In this document: piece by piece, positions 23,590 to 33,223 of the stretch | Numbering within the stretch: the stretch's first letter is position 1 | Layout of the letters: every line of letters starts with the position of its first letter | From: Notospermus geniculatus | Lineage: Eukaryota > Nemertea > Pilidiophora > Heteronemertea > Lineidae | NCBI GenBank assembly: GCA_002633025.1 | Contig: NMRB01000178.1 | Location: forward strand, 387,862-451,861 | Reading direction: 5' to 3' | DNA: 64,000 nt | Translations under genes and position numbers: made by a program | The notes under the pieces: model-generated | What the model was told of the DNA's origin: nothing | Databases searched by the model: none | Seen by the model: only the letters and a program-made list of their open reading frames with translations

Positions 23590-24500
23590 GACAATTTGTA
23601 TCTCACAATGTATTTCGCGTACATTCACTGTACATTCATTTTTCTGGTGAAGCCCATGTTAACGTTATTTCCTTCAGAGAGGCTTCACTAGAAAACCGAA
23701 ATGCCACGCCCACCTCAATGGTTAACACCAGTTGCAGACCCAAAACGTACAGTTTCTTATAGGTATCTCTACCTAGCGTCAGCAGTATACCTTGTAACGC
23801 GAATAAGTGCCGTCTTAGGAACTCATTCCGTTAATTTGTATCTCACAATGTATTTCACGTACATTCACTGTACATTCATTTTTCTGGTGAAGCCCATGTT
23901 AACGTTATTTCCTTCAGAGAGGCTTCACTAGAAAACCAAAGCCCCACACTCTCAATGGTTAACACCAGTTGCAAAGACCCAAAACGTACAGTTTCTTATA
24001 GGTATCTCTACCTAGCGTCAGCAGTATACCTTGTAACGCGACATGTCATGTGTATGAAATATATAAGTGCCGTCTTAGGAACTCATTCCGTCAATTCGTA
24101 TGTATGAAATCATCGCATTATGCCGTCTTAGGAACACATTCCGACAATTCGTATATATGAAATCATCGCATTATGCCGTCTTAGGAACTCATTCCGACAA
24201 TTTGTATCTCACAATGTATTTCGCGTACATTCACTGTACATTCATTTTTCTGGTGAAGCCCATTATTTGCTTTACAGAGGCTTCACTAGAAAACCGAAAT
24301 GTCACGTCCCCCTCAATGGTTAACACCAGTTGCAAAGACCCAAAAACGTACAGTCTCTTATAGGTATCTCTACCTAGCGACAGCAGTATAGCCATTTTGG
24401 ACGGCATCTGACGCTACAAATGCGTTGGACGTGCCGTCCAAAATGGCGGCATCGCGAAGTCGCGGTGACGTCATAATCGTTGCTGCACGTCCTCTATACC
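23590..24500 (+). repeat. Repeat family R240, tandem array
   Basis: There are three to four units of about 240 bp. The order is CTCACAATGTATTTCGCGTA, TTTTCTGGTGAAGCCCATG, TTCACTAGAAAACCGAAATG, AACGTACAGTTTCTTATAGG, AGTATACCTTGTAACGCG, TCTTAGGAACTCATTCCG. The last unit is interrupted at about 24390-24490 by unrelated GC-rich sequence. Reverse and diverged copies lie at 11640-12144 and 61905-62240. Confidence 0.9.
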
Positions 24501-24637
24501 TTGTAACGCGACACTCATTCCGACAAGAGGCATCATAAACAAAGGAACAACCGGCGTCACAAGACTGGACTACATCACAAGTTCCGTGAAAAATGAATGA
24601 AGTGTCTCTGTCTTCTGAAAAATCCACCTTCCAAATG

Positions 24638-24643
24638 CAAAAA
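24638..24643. repeat. Polinton target site duplication, left (CAAAAA)
   Basis: CAAAAA directly precedes the AGTATAAGGG terminus and is repeated directly after the opposite terminus at 49003-49008. A 6-bp duplication is the known Polinton length. Confidence 0.75.
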
Positions 24644-24905
24644 AGTATAAGGGAATTGAGGGGATCTGGAAGGAAGAGGATGATTAAAGGCAAAAAAAGG
24701 CAAAAAACCTTAAAAATAACCCTATTTTAGGCTAATTTTCAATTTTTACCTACCTAAGCTTTGAAAATAATAAAATCTCTTCCATCCAGATCAACCCTCA
24801 ATTCCCTTATACTATAAAATCCTCAAAATAAATCGTGCGAAAGCAACGCGAATAAAATTCGATAAATGGAGCACGAACAGTACCTTAGAGATTTATATTT
24901 CAATC
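24644..24905 (+). repeat. Polinton left terminal inverted repeat
   Basis: It matches the right end (48759-49002) in inverse over about 250 bp, with a few substitutions and indels. Inside it, the terminal AGTATAAGGGAATTGAGGG recurs in inverse at about 24776-24813, so the TIR alone can fold into a hairpin of about 170 nt. Its inner edge carries the first dozen integrase codons from an ATG at 24866, followed by a stop. Confidence 0.9.
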
Positions 24906-25402
24906 GACTCTACTCTTTATCAACTTTTGGGCAATGTCACTAGCGACAATTTTGTCACGGGTGTGAAATAAATTTCTACCCCACCTCTTTTTTCAACAAA
25001 ACCCTCCAGCAGGCAGTGGAATCCATATGAAACCCTGAGGAATCACTGTTTTCTTACCTATCTAAGATTTCGCTTCTCTTTTATAGTAGATATGATCACT
25101 CGTGAAAATTTTCATGGTTTGACCTACCAAATTAACCCCCCTTTAACTCCTAAACGGTATTTCCTGGATTAACGAAGTGATGTTTTTTACCATCAGTATT
25201 AGTCAGCCGATTTTCCTATATTTTTTTTTCTTCAAATCTGCTGTAAAAAATTATTATAAACAAAAAACTATAATCATATCTTACACTTTTAAGTTTGTCC
25301 TAACTGAGCTATCGCAGCGCCATCTCTGGGTTACTACATGAACTAACTTGGCTATCGCAGCGCCATCTCTTGGTGAGTACTGGAACTAAATCCACTTTTT
25401 AA
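24906..25402. other. Non-coding spacer inside the Polinton
   Basis: This AT-rich sequence has no open frame of note. It contains a direct repeat of CTATCGCAGCGCCATCTCT (about 25308 and 25352) just upstream of the ATPase gene, possibly promoter-associated. Confidence 0.5.
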
Positions 25403-26025
25403 ATGTGCTCTAAACTTAAGGATTTTTCCATTTTCGAACCTTATAACGCGATTATCTCCGGAGTAACTAACTGCGGCAAATCGTATTTCATTTTGGATTT
25501 GTTAGAAACAATTTACCGAGACCATTTTGAAAATATAGTGCTATTTTGTCCTACCTTTGATTATAATGAAACCTATAATAGAAAATGGATTTTCAAAGAT
25601 AAAAATTTCATCGTCTTCAATCCATTGCTAGTAAAAACAAATCTCACATGGTTTTATGGTTATGCATGCAAATTTTTAAAGGTACAAATACCCTCTTCAT
25701 AATTGATGATTGCGCTAATTTACGAGATAGTAAGAAGAACGCGACAGAGCTCTGCGATCTCGCCTTCAGCGGAAGACATTACGGAATAACCTGCTGGGTT
25801 TTGATACAAAAATATAATTCAATTGTGAAAGATTTTAGAGAAAATATCAGATTACTAGTGCTTTTCTTTAACAAAGATGAAGAAGCCATGAAACAGGCGC
25901 TAGAAGAAAACGCTATTATCCCCAAGGAAATCAGAAACAAGGTGATAAAAGAGTTAAAAGATAATAAGTCGGCAAAAATAGTTATGAGATTGCAATTTCC
26001 TCATGATTTCTTACTAATTAAATGA
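25403..26025 (+). CDS. Polinton A32-like genome-packaging ATPase (one frame break)
   Basis: This P-loop ATPase is predicted to pump viral DNA into capsids. The Walker A motif Gly-Val-Thr-Asn-Cys-Gly-Lys-Ser is at residues 19-26. Walker B is Thr-Leu-Phe-Ile-Ile-Asp-Asp, and a downstream Ser-Gly-Arg-His-Tyr-Gly-Ile segment is typical of the A32 family. About 207 residues in total is the usual Polinton size. The frame is split: 25403-25702 holds Walker A and an overlapping frame to 26025 holds Walker B. The break falls at a T-run near 25674. Its stop TGA overlaps the next gene's ATG (ATGA). The start is in a TAAATG context. Family identity is firm; whether the shift is real or a sequencing error is open. 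Confidence 0.85.
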
Positions 26026-26768
26026 GCATTTCAAACACTGAAACACAATTAATAGACAACGTACTGAAAGATTTTAACTTGTTACCAACTAGTTTCCAAC
26101 AAGATCCAACTAGAAACCAACTAAACCAACTAAATTTAACTAACAGTAGTCAACTAGGGGTAACTAAAAATCAACAAGGTCCAACAAGAAATCAACAAAA
26201 TTTTAACACCAATCAACAACCAGTTAATCCTAGTCAAAATCGTGTAACACCGCATGCGGATTTTACTCAAAAACCAGTTAATTCCTTGTCTGAACAAGGA
26301 AAACAAGCTAAAGGAGATTTAGAAATTTTAGTTGGTACTGGTAAGTCAAAAGAATTCACTGGAAAACAACTAACTTTTAACGACCTTGACAACATGTCTG
26401 AACGCGACTTAATAAAATTTCACAGGATTTACACTAGTGCACTAGCTGTTAGAGTTAATGATACTTTTAGTAAAACCGTTTTAAATTCCTATTCTAAACT
26501 AGCTAGTTGGTTTTTACCAATAGAAAACGAAAAAAAACTATACGAATATTTAAGCACTGATTATATTCTGAGAACCGAAGTAGATAAATGGGCTGGGTGG
26601 CTTACTTTGAAAATGGGTGCTCTAATGGCAATCGCTTCGACAAGTCTGATAACTGTGGGAAACATCAATTATACTGAGCCAAGCGAAGCGCCCAAGGCTC
26701 CAACTATTCCAGAAAGGCCAACAAACGCAAAAAGCGACGGCAAGGCCGAAAATCACCTCAATAAATGA
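26022..26768 (+). CDS. Polinton protein, Gln/Asn-rich, one membrane segment
   Basis: It has 248 residues. The first 90 are low-complexity with many Asn, Gln and Thr. The middle is a compact region with Asp-Leu-Asp-Asn-Met-Ser-Glu-Arg-Asp-Leu. A hydrophobic stretch near residues 198-216 (Gly-Ala-Leu-Met-Ala-Ile-Ala) could span a membrane, followed by a Pro/Lys tail. I do not recognise a family. It overlaps the ATPase stop by ATGA and the next gene in the same way, so it belongs to a tightly packed gene block. A virion or assembly role is inference from position only. Confidence 0.75.
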   Translation: MSISNTETQLIDNVLKDFNLLPTSFQQDPTRNQLNQLNLTNSSQLGVTKNQQGPTRNQQNFNTNQQPVNPSQNRVTPHADFTQKPVNSLSEQGKQAKGDLEILVGTGKSKEFTGKQLTFNDLDNMSERDLIKFHRIYTSALAVRVNDTFSKTVLNSYSKLASWFLPIENEKKLYEYLSTDYILRTEVDKWAGWLTLKMGALMAIASTSLITVGNINYTEPSEAPKAPTIPERPTNAKSDGKAENHLNK

Positions 26769-27217
26769 GTGAGGAGGAGATCCCGCAAAAAGATGTCAAA
26801 ACCGATGCTGAGATAAAACAAGAAATTTTACCACCTAAAAATGATCCCCCAACTGTTACTACTTCCCCACCGAAAAAACCCAGAACAGCAAAGCAGATAG
26901 CGTGGAGTAAAGAATTAGGAAGACGATCACAAGAATTAAAAAAGAGAAAACAGAATTTACTAAATAATAACCATGTAACAGAGCAGAAGCCTGAACCGGA
27001 ACCGCAAACCGAACCACAGCCTCCGGCTTCAGAGTTCACATGGTTATTACTACCAACAGTTTTAGTTATTGGCGGTGTAATAGTCTGGTGCAAATGGGGG
27101 AAATTCAAAGTTTTTAAACCTAAAATAAATAAACCTAAAGAACGGGTAAAAATTGAGCAACCCGAAGGTGAAAAATCTCACAACTTGAAAACTTCTACCG
27201 CATTTTCTATGGAGTAA
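26765..27217 (+). CDS. Polinton protein, basic, single-pass membrane
   Basis: It has 150 residues, very rich in Lys, Pro and Glu. A basic segment around residues 36-60 has Thr-Ala-Lys-Gln-Ile-Ala-Trp and Leu-Gly-Arg-Arg. A single strong transmembrane helix lies near residues 94-112 (Leu-Leu-Leu-Pro-Thr-Val-Leu-Val-Ile-Gly-Gly), followed by a basic tail. Topology suggests a membrane-anchored protein with DNA-binding-like charge. No family is recognised. The start overlaps the upstream stop (ATGA) and lies in TAAATG. Confidence 0.75.
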   Translation: MSEEEIPQKDVKTDAEIKQEILPPKNDPPTVTTSPPKKPRTAKQIAWSKELGRRSQELKKRKQNLLNNNHVTEQKPEPEPQTEPQPPASEFTWLLLPTVLVIGGVIVWCKWGKFKVFKPKINKPKERVKIEQPEGEKSHNLKTSTAFSME

Positions 27218-28718
27218 ATGAAGGAAAAAATGTTAATGATAAACTCGAAGGATTATCCCGATCAAGAGGCAAATGATCTGACTGTACAATTAGATGAAGA
27301 AGTAGAAAATGTAGAAAATATCAGAATTATTTACGCAGGAATACCCTGTACTTTTTACAATATTTCAGAGGACTTAAAAATAATACATTTGTTATCTATA
27401 TACACAGACGAGGAAAACATCTAAATATACCGGATGGGTTTTATAATTTAGCAGAATTTACCAAAGCATTAAAAAATCAACTTCATAACAAAGGGTTAGG
27501 TAGGAATCTTATGAACTTTGAATTACGACCTCATGATGGTAAAATAGAAATTATATTTACATTAGCTAGAGGAAAAAGCGTTGCTGATTACAGTCTCCTT
27601 GTAGAAGAAAATGCTAAAAAATTATTAGGTCTCTATAATAGATACATGGGTCCAATTGCAAAAGATAGAACAAAAGGGATAATAACAGGCGATGCTCCAA
27701 TCAATTTTAGACCTTTTGATTATTTTCTAATTCATTGTGACATAATAAATACAGAATATATACTCCATAATGGTAAAAGAAGTGGGTCACAATGGGTGTC
27801 CCAGAAAAAACCTAATCCTGTGAAAATGGGTTAATATGACCACCCCAAGAGGTGTACCACTATGATAATGGGTTTTCCATAAAGCAGGGTCAATATGCTT
27901 TCCAATGATACCACGATGACATTCCTTCAGTCATTCACCACAGAGCATCATTGGTTTGAAAATGCCATCTCAAAATCCATTTGTTACAGTTAGAATAAAC
28001 CAGTGAAATGAATGTTCGCTTGATATGCTTGGCCAGGAAAACAAATAAGCATCCAACCTTATGTCATTAACCTTATGCAATAACATGGTGAGTGATTTCA
28101 GAACATACGCCAATGTGTGAAAGGTATTCAGACCAGTAAACATTCGAACCAGCAACATGGTGCAACTTACCACTGAGCAAAGACTGTTTGTGGTAACAAA
28201 ATTCCTTGAAAACAAGAGCTTACAAGCCACTCAAGATGCATTTAGGGACGCCTTCCCAGAGAGAGATCCATGCTTAGCTGTGATCCTGATAACTTTGACT
28301 CCAAATTTGGCTCCAAGATTATGAACTGTAACAAATGGATTTGGACACGCCATTTTCAAAACAATGCCACTCCATGATGCATGACTGAAGGAATGTCATC
28401 GTGGTATCATTGGAAAGCATATTGACCCAGCTTTATGGGGAACCCATTTTTACAGTGGTACACCTCTTGAGTTGGTCATACTGACCCCCTTTTCACAGGA
28501 TTAGGTTTTTTCTGGGACACCCTGTATTTGTCAGATTACCAGTTAAAAAATGTGATAGTTTTGGTGAATTGCTACAATACAACACGAGCGGTATGAGGGG
28601 AAGACCATGCTTAGAAAGATTTAACAAATTGAGAATTTGGGTTACAGATGAAAACAATAGAAAAATAAAATTTAATGACGCGGATATTCAGTACGAATTA
28701 GTTATAAGATCTGAGTAG
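27218..28718 (+). pseudogene. Polinton minor capsid/penton-like gene, interrupted by a MITE
   Basis: The gene runs 27218-27793, is cut by a miniature transposon (27790-28525), and resumes to the stop at 28718. The N-terminus has Asp-Tyr-Pro...Val-Gln-Leu and Ile-Tyr-Ala-Gly-Ile-Pro-Cys-Thr-Phe-Tyr-Asn-Ile; then Ile-Pro-Asp-Gly-Phe-Tyr-Asn-Leu. After the insertion comes Leu-Arg-Ile-Trp-Val-Thr-Asp-Glu-Asn. This layout is what I associate with Polinton penton/minor capsid proteins (jelly-roll fold); the assignment is from memory of the family and unproven. A separate one-base frame break lies in an A-run near 27375. The gene at 29863 has the same layout. Confidence 0.6.
27790..28525. mobile_element. 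Mariner-type MITE inside the capsid gene
   Basis: It has TIRs of about 200 bp starting GGGTGTCCCAGAAAAAACCT (left, 27794) with the complement ending at 28522, followed by TGTA. The phrases ATGACATTCCTTCAGTCAT and AAAGCATATTGACCC are in both arms. It has no transposase. It splits a capsid-like gene, showing that this Polinton copy cannot make that protein as assembled. Confidence 0.9.
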
Positions 28719-28740
28719 CTGCAGAATTTCGTTCCTATAA

Positions 28741-29125
28741 ATGAGTAGATATTGGGGTTATTCTAAAAGGCCGAAAAATTTGCAAAAAATACTAGAAGAT
28801 CAGAATGACAGCAAAGCTGAGTCCAACATCACAACTGACACAACTTTCGCTGTAGATTTACAACCAGAACCCGATTTACCTGAACCTGTATTAATTGATG
28901 GTGATTGGGTTCTTCCTAAAATCCCTGAAAATCCTAAACCTATTCCAAAACTTGAAAATCCTAAACCTATTCCTAAACCTGAACCGCCTAAAATCCCTGA
29001 ACCGCCTAAAATCCCTGAACCCGTTAAACCCCATTCCAAAACCACAACCACCTAAACCTAAACCAAGACCAACCCAACCAGACCCAGCAAAGCTGTCGTT
29101 ACTCGACTCAACTATTTCTTACTAA
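28741..29125 (+). CDS. Polinton proline-rich repeat protein (one frame break)
   Basis: It has about 128 residues if the frame break near 29030 (a C-run) is an error. As assembled, the first frame stops at 29055. The N-terminal 60 residues are mixed (Met-Ser-Arg-Tyr-Trp-Gly-Tyr). The rest is a run of Pro-Lys-Pro-Ile-Pro-Lys and Pro-Pro-Lys-Ile-Pro-Glu repeats. No family is recognised; such stretches often act as extended linkers. The start lies in TATAAATG. It is followed directly by the next gene through TTTCTTACTAATTAAATG. Confidence 0.65.
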
Positions 29126-29129
29126 TTAA

Positions 29130-29845
29130 ATGCACGGAGGACACGACGTTGAAGATAAGAGAATATACCCAGATTTACCACCTTACAACCCACAACCGGA
29201 GGTTCCGGATCCCACCCAGTTTAGGTTACAACATATCTCAGAAATAAAAAAATTCTTTGAAAGTGAAATAGAATTTCGGAGAGCAATACATGCAAAATAT
29301 ATGAAAGCATTTATTGGTTTCTCTTATACTAATCATTTCTTAAATTTTACAAGTGTCGCTGCTGGCTCAATTGGTATTACAGCATTTGCTGGTTTAATTG
29401 CAACCCCAGTTGGAATGGCATTTGGAGCTGTAACAATTGGAGGTGCACTCATTTCTTCAACTTTAAATTTTTTTGCTAAAAGATTTCAAAGTAAAATTGA
29501 AAAACATGAGAAAATAGGAATGTTAGCTGTCTCGAAACTAAACACCGTTACTAACTTAATTAGTAGAGCTTTATCAGATTCTCATATAACCCAAGAAGAA
29601 TTCTCACTAATTACCAGTGAAAAGGAGAAATATATTACCCTGAAAAATGCTATAAGAAAAAAACAAAAAGAAACTGCCGTCACAAATCAAAACATTGATG
29701 TAGAAGCACTTAAAAAGGATTTTTTAGAACAAGGAAAAAAGCTAGCCTAATCAGAGATGATAGAAAAGTTGAAACAACAGTAAACCATATCTATAATTAT
29801 TACTATTATACCACATTACCATCAGCTCCACCAATTTACTCCTAA
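29130..29845 (+). CDS. Polinton two-helix membrane protein with C-terminal late-domain-like motif
   Basis: The uninterrupted frame (206 residues, to 29750) has an N-terminal Pro-rich start, a charged helix (Phe-Glu-Ser-Glu-Ile-Glu-Phe-Arg-Arg-Ala), two hydrophobic Gly/Ala-rich segments near residues 72-115, then a long charged helical C-terminus. Just before the stop is an A-run (about 29740). A one-base change there would let reading continue to 29845, ending in Pro-Ser-Ala-Pro-Pro-Ile-Tyr-Ser. That tail combines a PSAP and a PPxY motif, the short peptides by which enveloped viruses recruit ESCRT and Nedd4-type ligases. No family is recognised. Membrane association is supported by the helices; budding is speculative. 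Confidence 0.7.
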
Positions 29846-29862
29846 ATAAATACCGAAGGAAA

Positions 29863-30892
29863 ATGCCAATTATCAACTTCTTTATCGATGAACCAGAATG
29901 CGAAGAAGCTACATTTGAATTTTACTTAGAACATTTTTATTTCATAAAATCTATTACTCTAAAAAGTATATCATTTTACAATTCTTGGTGGACGGGTGAT
30001 TTTATCCCAGAAGATGTAAATATTTTTAATTTTTTAATCACTGAAATATGGAGTGAAAAAAGTGAAATTAAAAATACACAGCTGATCTTTGTCGTATAAG
30101 AAGCTTAAACCTCACAAAATTACCTAATGAAAAACCAATGGATTGGTTTCGCAGAGGTCTTCAAGCAAGAGCAGCCTGCATTAAAAATTTGAAAAAATTA
30201 CATAACTATGATGATAAATTGAAAGAAAAGGGCACTTTTAGTTATCGATTTCCTTTTGGGCGTCATTTTAGTTTGCGCGAGTTTTGTGATATGTGGCAGA
30301 AGAAGATAGAAGATCATGATATAAAACATGTTAAATTTCAGTGTGATAATAATAATTACATTATCATTGAATTAACAGAAGATGATGAGTTTAAACTTGG
30401 TATTTATTTTTAAAACCAGGTGCAGCAGATAAAACTGTAACTGAAACCAACGAAGAGGGAAGAATAATAGAAACTACCACTCATAAACAATTTATAAAAC
30501 ACATAATAGAAGTAGTTAATAAATGGTTTGGATTTAAACAAGAAACATTCACTGAGAAAGGAAAATATTATTCAAGTAAACCATTGCCGTTTTACGTTAC
30601 TAATCTCTTTCTAAGATGTAATTTAGTTAACCAGGAAAATACTCTCTACAAAAATAATTATTCAGATATTTTATGTTCTGTACCAGTTGATGATGGTGAT
30701 CAGATAAAACTTCAAAGATTTAACCCCGACACTGCTGCCGCAGTCTGTACTGGAATAGTTGATAAACTAACCAATCATTTAAAATTTCAGATAACTGATA
30801 AAAATGGAAAAGTAGTAAATTTTAGAGAAACCCCGGAATTGATCCATTTTACTCTTGAAACTATAGAACTTCCTCGAATTTCATCTATATAA
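29863..30892 (+). CDS. Polinton second penton/minor capsid-like gene (two frame breaks)
   Basis: Three open segments (29863-30099, 30138-30413, 30584-30892, with open sequence between) form one gene of roughly 340 codons. The breaks lie at an A-run near 30073 and a T-run near 30411. The N-terminal Ser-Ile-Ser-Phe-Tyr-Asn-Ser-Trp-Trp and C-terminal Leu-Lys-Phe-Gln-Ile-Thr-Asp-Lys-Asn-Gly-Lys match the layout of the gene at 27218 (Thr-Phe-Tyr-Asn and Leu-Arg-Ile-Trp-Val-Thr-Asp), so the two look like distant paralogues. A jelly-roll vertex or minor capsid role is inferred. Confidence 0.55.
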
Positions 30893-32443
30893 ATGTTCAG
30901 CAAAATTATTATTCTTCAACAAAGTAAACACTATACACCTTTCTTTACACCCGTTGATAAATTGCTTAAAAAAGATTACAAACCACCCGAACATGAAAAA
31001 TCATGGATGGATAAGAAACCAACAAAGGAAGACAAGAAATCAATAGATATTTTAAATTTTAAAGTTTATGTCACAGACACCGGTAACGGTTCAGAATATT
31101 TCACAGTTAATTTACCAGATATTTTACCAAAAAGCATTAATTTTAAAAATAGAGAAGATGTTATACGATTCAAAAGAAAACCACTCACTTTTTACCAGAA
31201 TCAATTTAACATGGCTGTTTGGTGTGCAACAACAGGTTGTGGAATTTCTCTAAATGAACTTAATAGTAATATTCCATTAATCAAATCAGTTTATAGATTT
31301 CACTTATATTATCAAATAAATTTAATTTTCATATATCTATTAATCCCACTTCCGGGAGAAGTTCCTGAAACCAATGAAGACTCCGACAATGAAGAAACCG
31401 AAGAAACCGACAATGAAGAAACCGGTGATAAAAAATCCAAAAACAAGAAAACCAAAAAAACATACAATTTAATGAATAATTACATGAACACGAGAAATTA
31501 CAATTTTATAAAGGCAGAATTTGGAATTAGTGATGATCAAGAATTTTACATTGATGAACCTTGGCCTTACAATTATGATCCTAATCTTAGTTTCTGGGAC
31601 GGAATAACTGGGAAAGCCTCTGATTATGGTCACCCTGAAAACTATCCATATATGTTTCCTAAAGATTGGGATGATGGTATAGAAAAAATGAGAAAAAAAC
31701 ACGACCCACCATATTTCTTCGATTACCAGGTAAACAAGAATAAAAGTAAACACACTTTTGATGTTCTAAAACAAACTGATTACCCAAGATACATGAAATT
31801 TATACCAAAGACTTCTAATGGTTTAACAAATGCTGGAGTTGTAAGACTGAATCATTCAATTAGAAATTATGTTTATTGTGTTTTATCAACACAGACAATG
31901 CTCAAAACATCATTAGTTGGTCAATCTGCTAGAAAATTTACCGCACAGAAACAGCTTTTAAAATTACTTGATGATTCAATCAATAAACATCCTGATATTC
32001 CTACTTCAGTTACAAATTACCAGGACGCAGTAGCTAAAATGCATGTCAGATTAGATTATGTTATTGGCCCAAAACTCTATATAATTAGTTCAGATATGCG
32101 TTTTAAACTTAGGATTGTAGATGGTTATAACAATAACCTCATTATAGTATCTAGCGGTATGAAACCTGGAAAACAGGATATAAATAGAGAAAAAAGAAGA
32201 GCACCACCAAATATGGAAGGAGACCCAGATAAATCACAGAGAACAAAAGTGAATGACTACCCAGAACTCCCGAAAGGTGCGAAACCACCAAGTGCGAAAC
32301 CACAACCAGCATCACCTCAAACCGCAGTCGAAAGAACCAAAGCAACAGAACGTGAAACGGCGGAAGCTGATCACGAAAACATGAAATTCATAGTATTTAC
32401 TGCATCTAGTGCATTGGTTGGGTTAGCTCTCCTTTTACGATAA
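30893..32443 (+). CDS. Probable Polinton major capsid protein
   Basis: It has 516 residues, the largest intact gene of the element, starting at TATAAATG right after the upstream stop. Distinctive parts are Phe-Asn-Met-Ala-Val-Trp-Cys-Ala-Thr-Thr-Gly-Cys-Gly near residue 105, Ser-Val-Tyr-Arg-Phe-His-Leu-Tyr-Tyr near 131, an acidic/basic insert at about 158-186, and Asp-Tyr-Val-Ile-Gly-Pro-Lys-Leu-Tyr-Ile near 388. The C-terminus is Pro/Lys-rich and ends in a hydrophobic segment (about 498-516). Size, position beside ATPase and penton-like genes, and the Trp-Cys-Ala-Thr region fit the double jelly-roll major capsid of Polintons. The terminal hydrophobic tail is unusual for a capsid, so another structural role is possible. 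Confidence 0.55.
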   Translation: MFSKIIILQQSKHYTPFFTPVDKLLKKDYKPPEHEKSWMDKKPTKEDKKSIDILNFKVYVTDTGNGSEYFTVNLPDILPKSINFKNREDVIRFKRKPLTFYQNQFNMAVWCATTGCGISLNELNSNIPLIKSVYRFHLYYQINLIFIYLLIPLPGEVPETNEDSDNEETEETDNEETGDKKSKNKKTKKTYNLMNNYMNTRNYNFIKAEFGISDDQEFYIDEPWPYNYDPNLSFWDGITGKASDYGHPENYPYMFPKDWDDGIEKMRKKHDPPYFFDYQVNKNKSKHTFDVLKQTDYPRYMKFIPKTSNGLTNAGVVRLNHSIRNYVYCVLSTQTMLKTSLVGQSARKFTAQKQLLKLLDDSINKHPDIPTSVTNYQDAVAKMHVRLDYVIGPKLYIISSDMRFKLRIVDGYNNNLIIVSSGMKPGKQDINREKRRAPPNMEGDPDKSQRTKVNDYPELPKGAKPPSAKPQPASPQTAVERTKATERETAEADHENMKFIVFTASSALVGLALLLR

Positions 32444-32447
32444 TTAA

Positions 32448-33223
32448 ATGGAAGAAGGTGGAGCAGACCCTACACTAGATGAATTGGCTGAACGGCTTAA
32501 GGCGTTAAAAACTTCCGATGAAACATATGAGGGACGTGAAATTGGTCAGATGATAATACTACTTATAACACTGGAGAAAATCTAACTTATGATGATAATT
32601 TTGATACCTATGTCCGACAAAGAGACCCTGATTTAGAGGCGATAGAAGCTAAAAATCAGATTGTTTCAGAAAAACTTGAAAATGCTATCAAACCTTCAGG
32701 GCGAAAATATACCCAGGTTGGATTAGATTTGCTCTCAAATAAAGTAGAAACGAATGAGGAAAATGAACTTCTCTTAAAATGGAAAGGGCAAGATTTAAAA
32801 ATAACTGATGACAAAGGAAAATTACTTACTTACACAAAGATCCAAGAAAAATATGGCGAAGCAGTTAGAAAGTGCATAGAAAGTACAATTAAAACCAAAG
32901 GCCCAAACGTAGAGATGCAGCCGATGGATAACGAAGCTTCCAGAACTCAAGGACAACAAATAACCCCAGAAGAACAAATAGACGTAGATAATTTTGTGGA
33001 AAAAATTGATCCATCCCCAGTTAAATTAACAAAAATTTATTGATGATGCCTTAACTATACAAACTCAAAAAGATATGAAGATCAGGAGTTTCAGAAGCAC
33101 ATGTTCAAGGAGAAACAACTGCACAGAAAATACTTAAAACAGTTTATGATAAAAAGTATAACAGGGTTGGAGCTACCATTGTCTTCTTTTAGCCAAAGTA
33201 AAGAAAAGCCTATTGTTCAGTAG
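32448..33223 (+). CDS. Polinton protein of unknown function (several frame breaks)
   Basis: Open segments cover 32448-32585, 32585-33043 and 33043-33223 in shifting frames. The breaks are at an A-run near 32540, an A-run near 33034 and a point near 33074. The product is charged and hydrophilic, with Lys-Trp-Lys-Gly-Gln-Asp-Leu in the middle and a Lys-rich helical C-terminus. No motif is recognised. The start is in TTAAATG. Its last codons lie in the left arm of the hairpin at 33172-33272, so the hairpin sits at the end of the left gene block. Confidence 0.5.
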
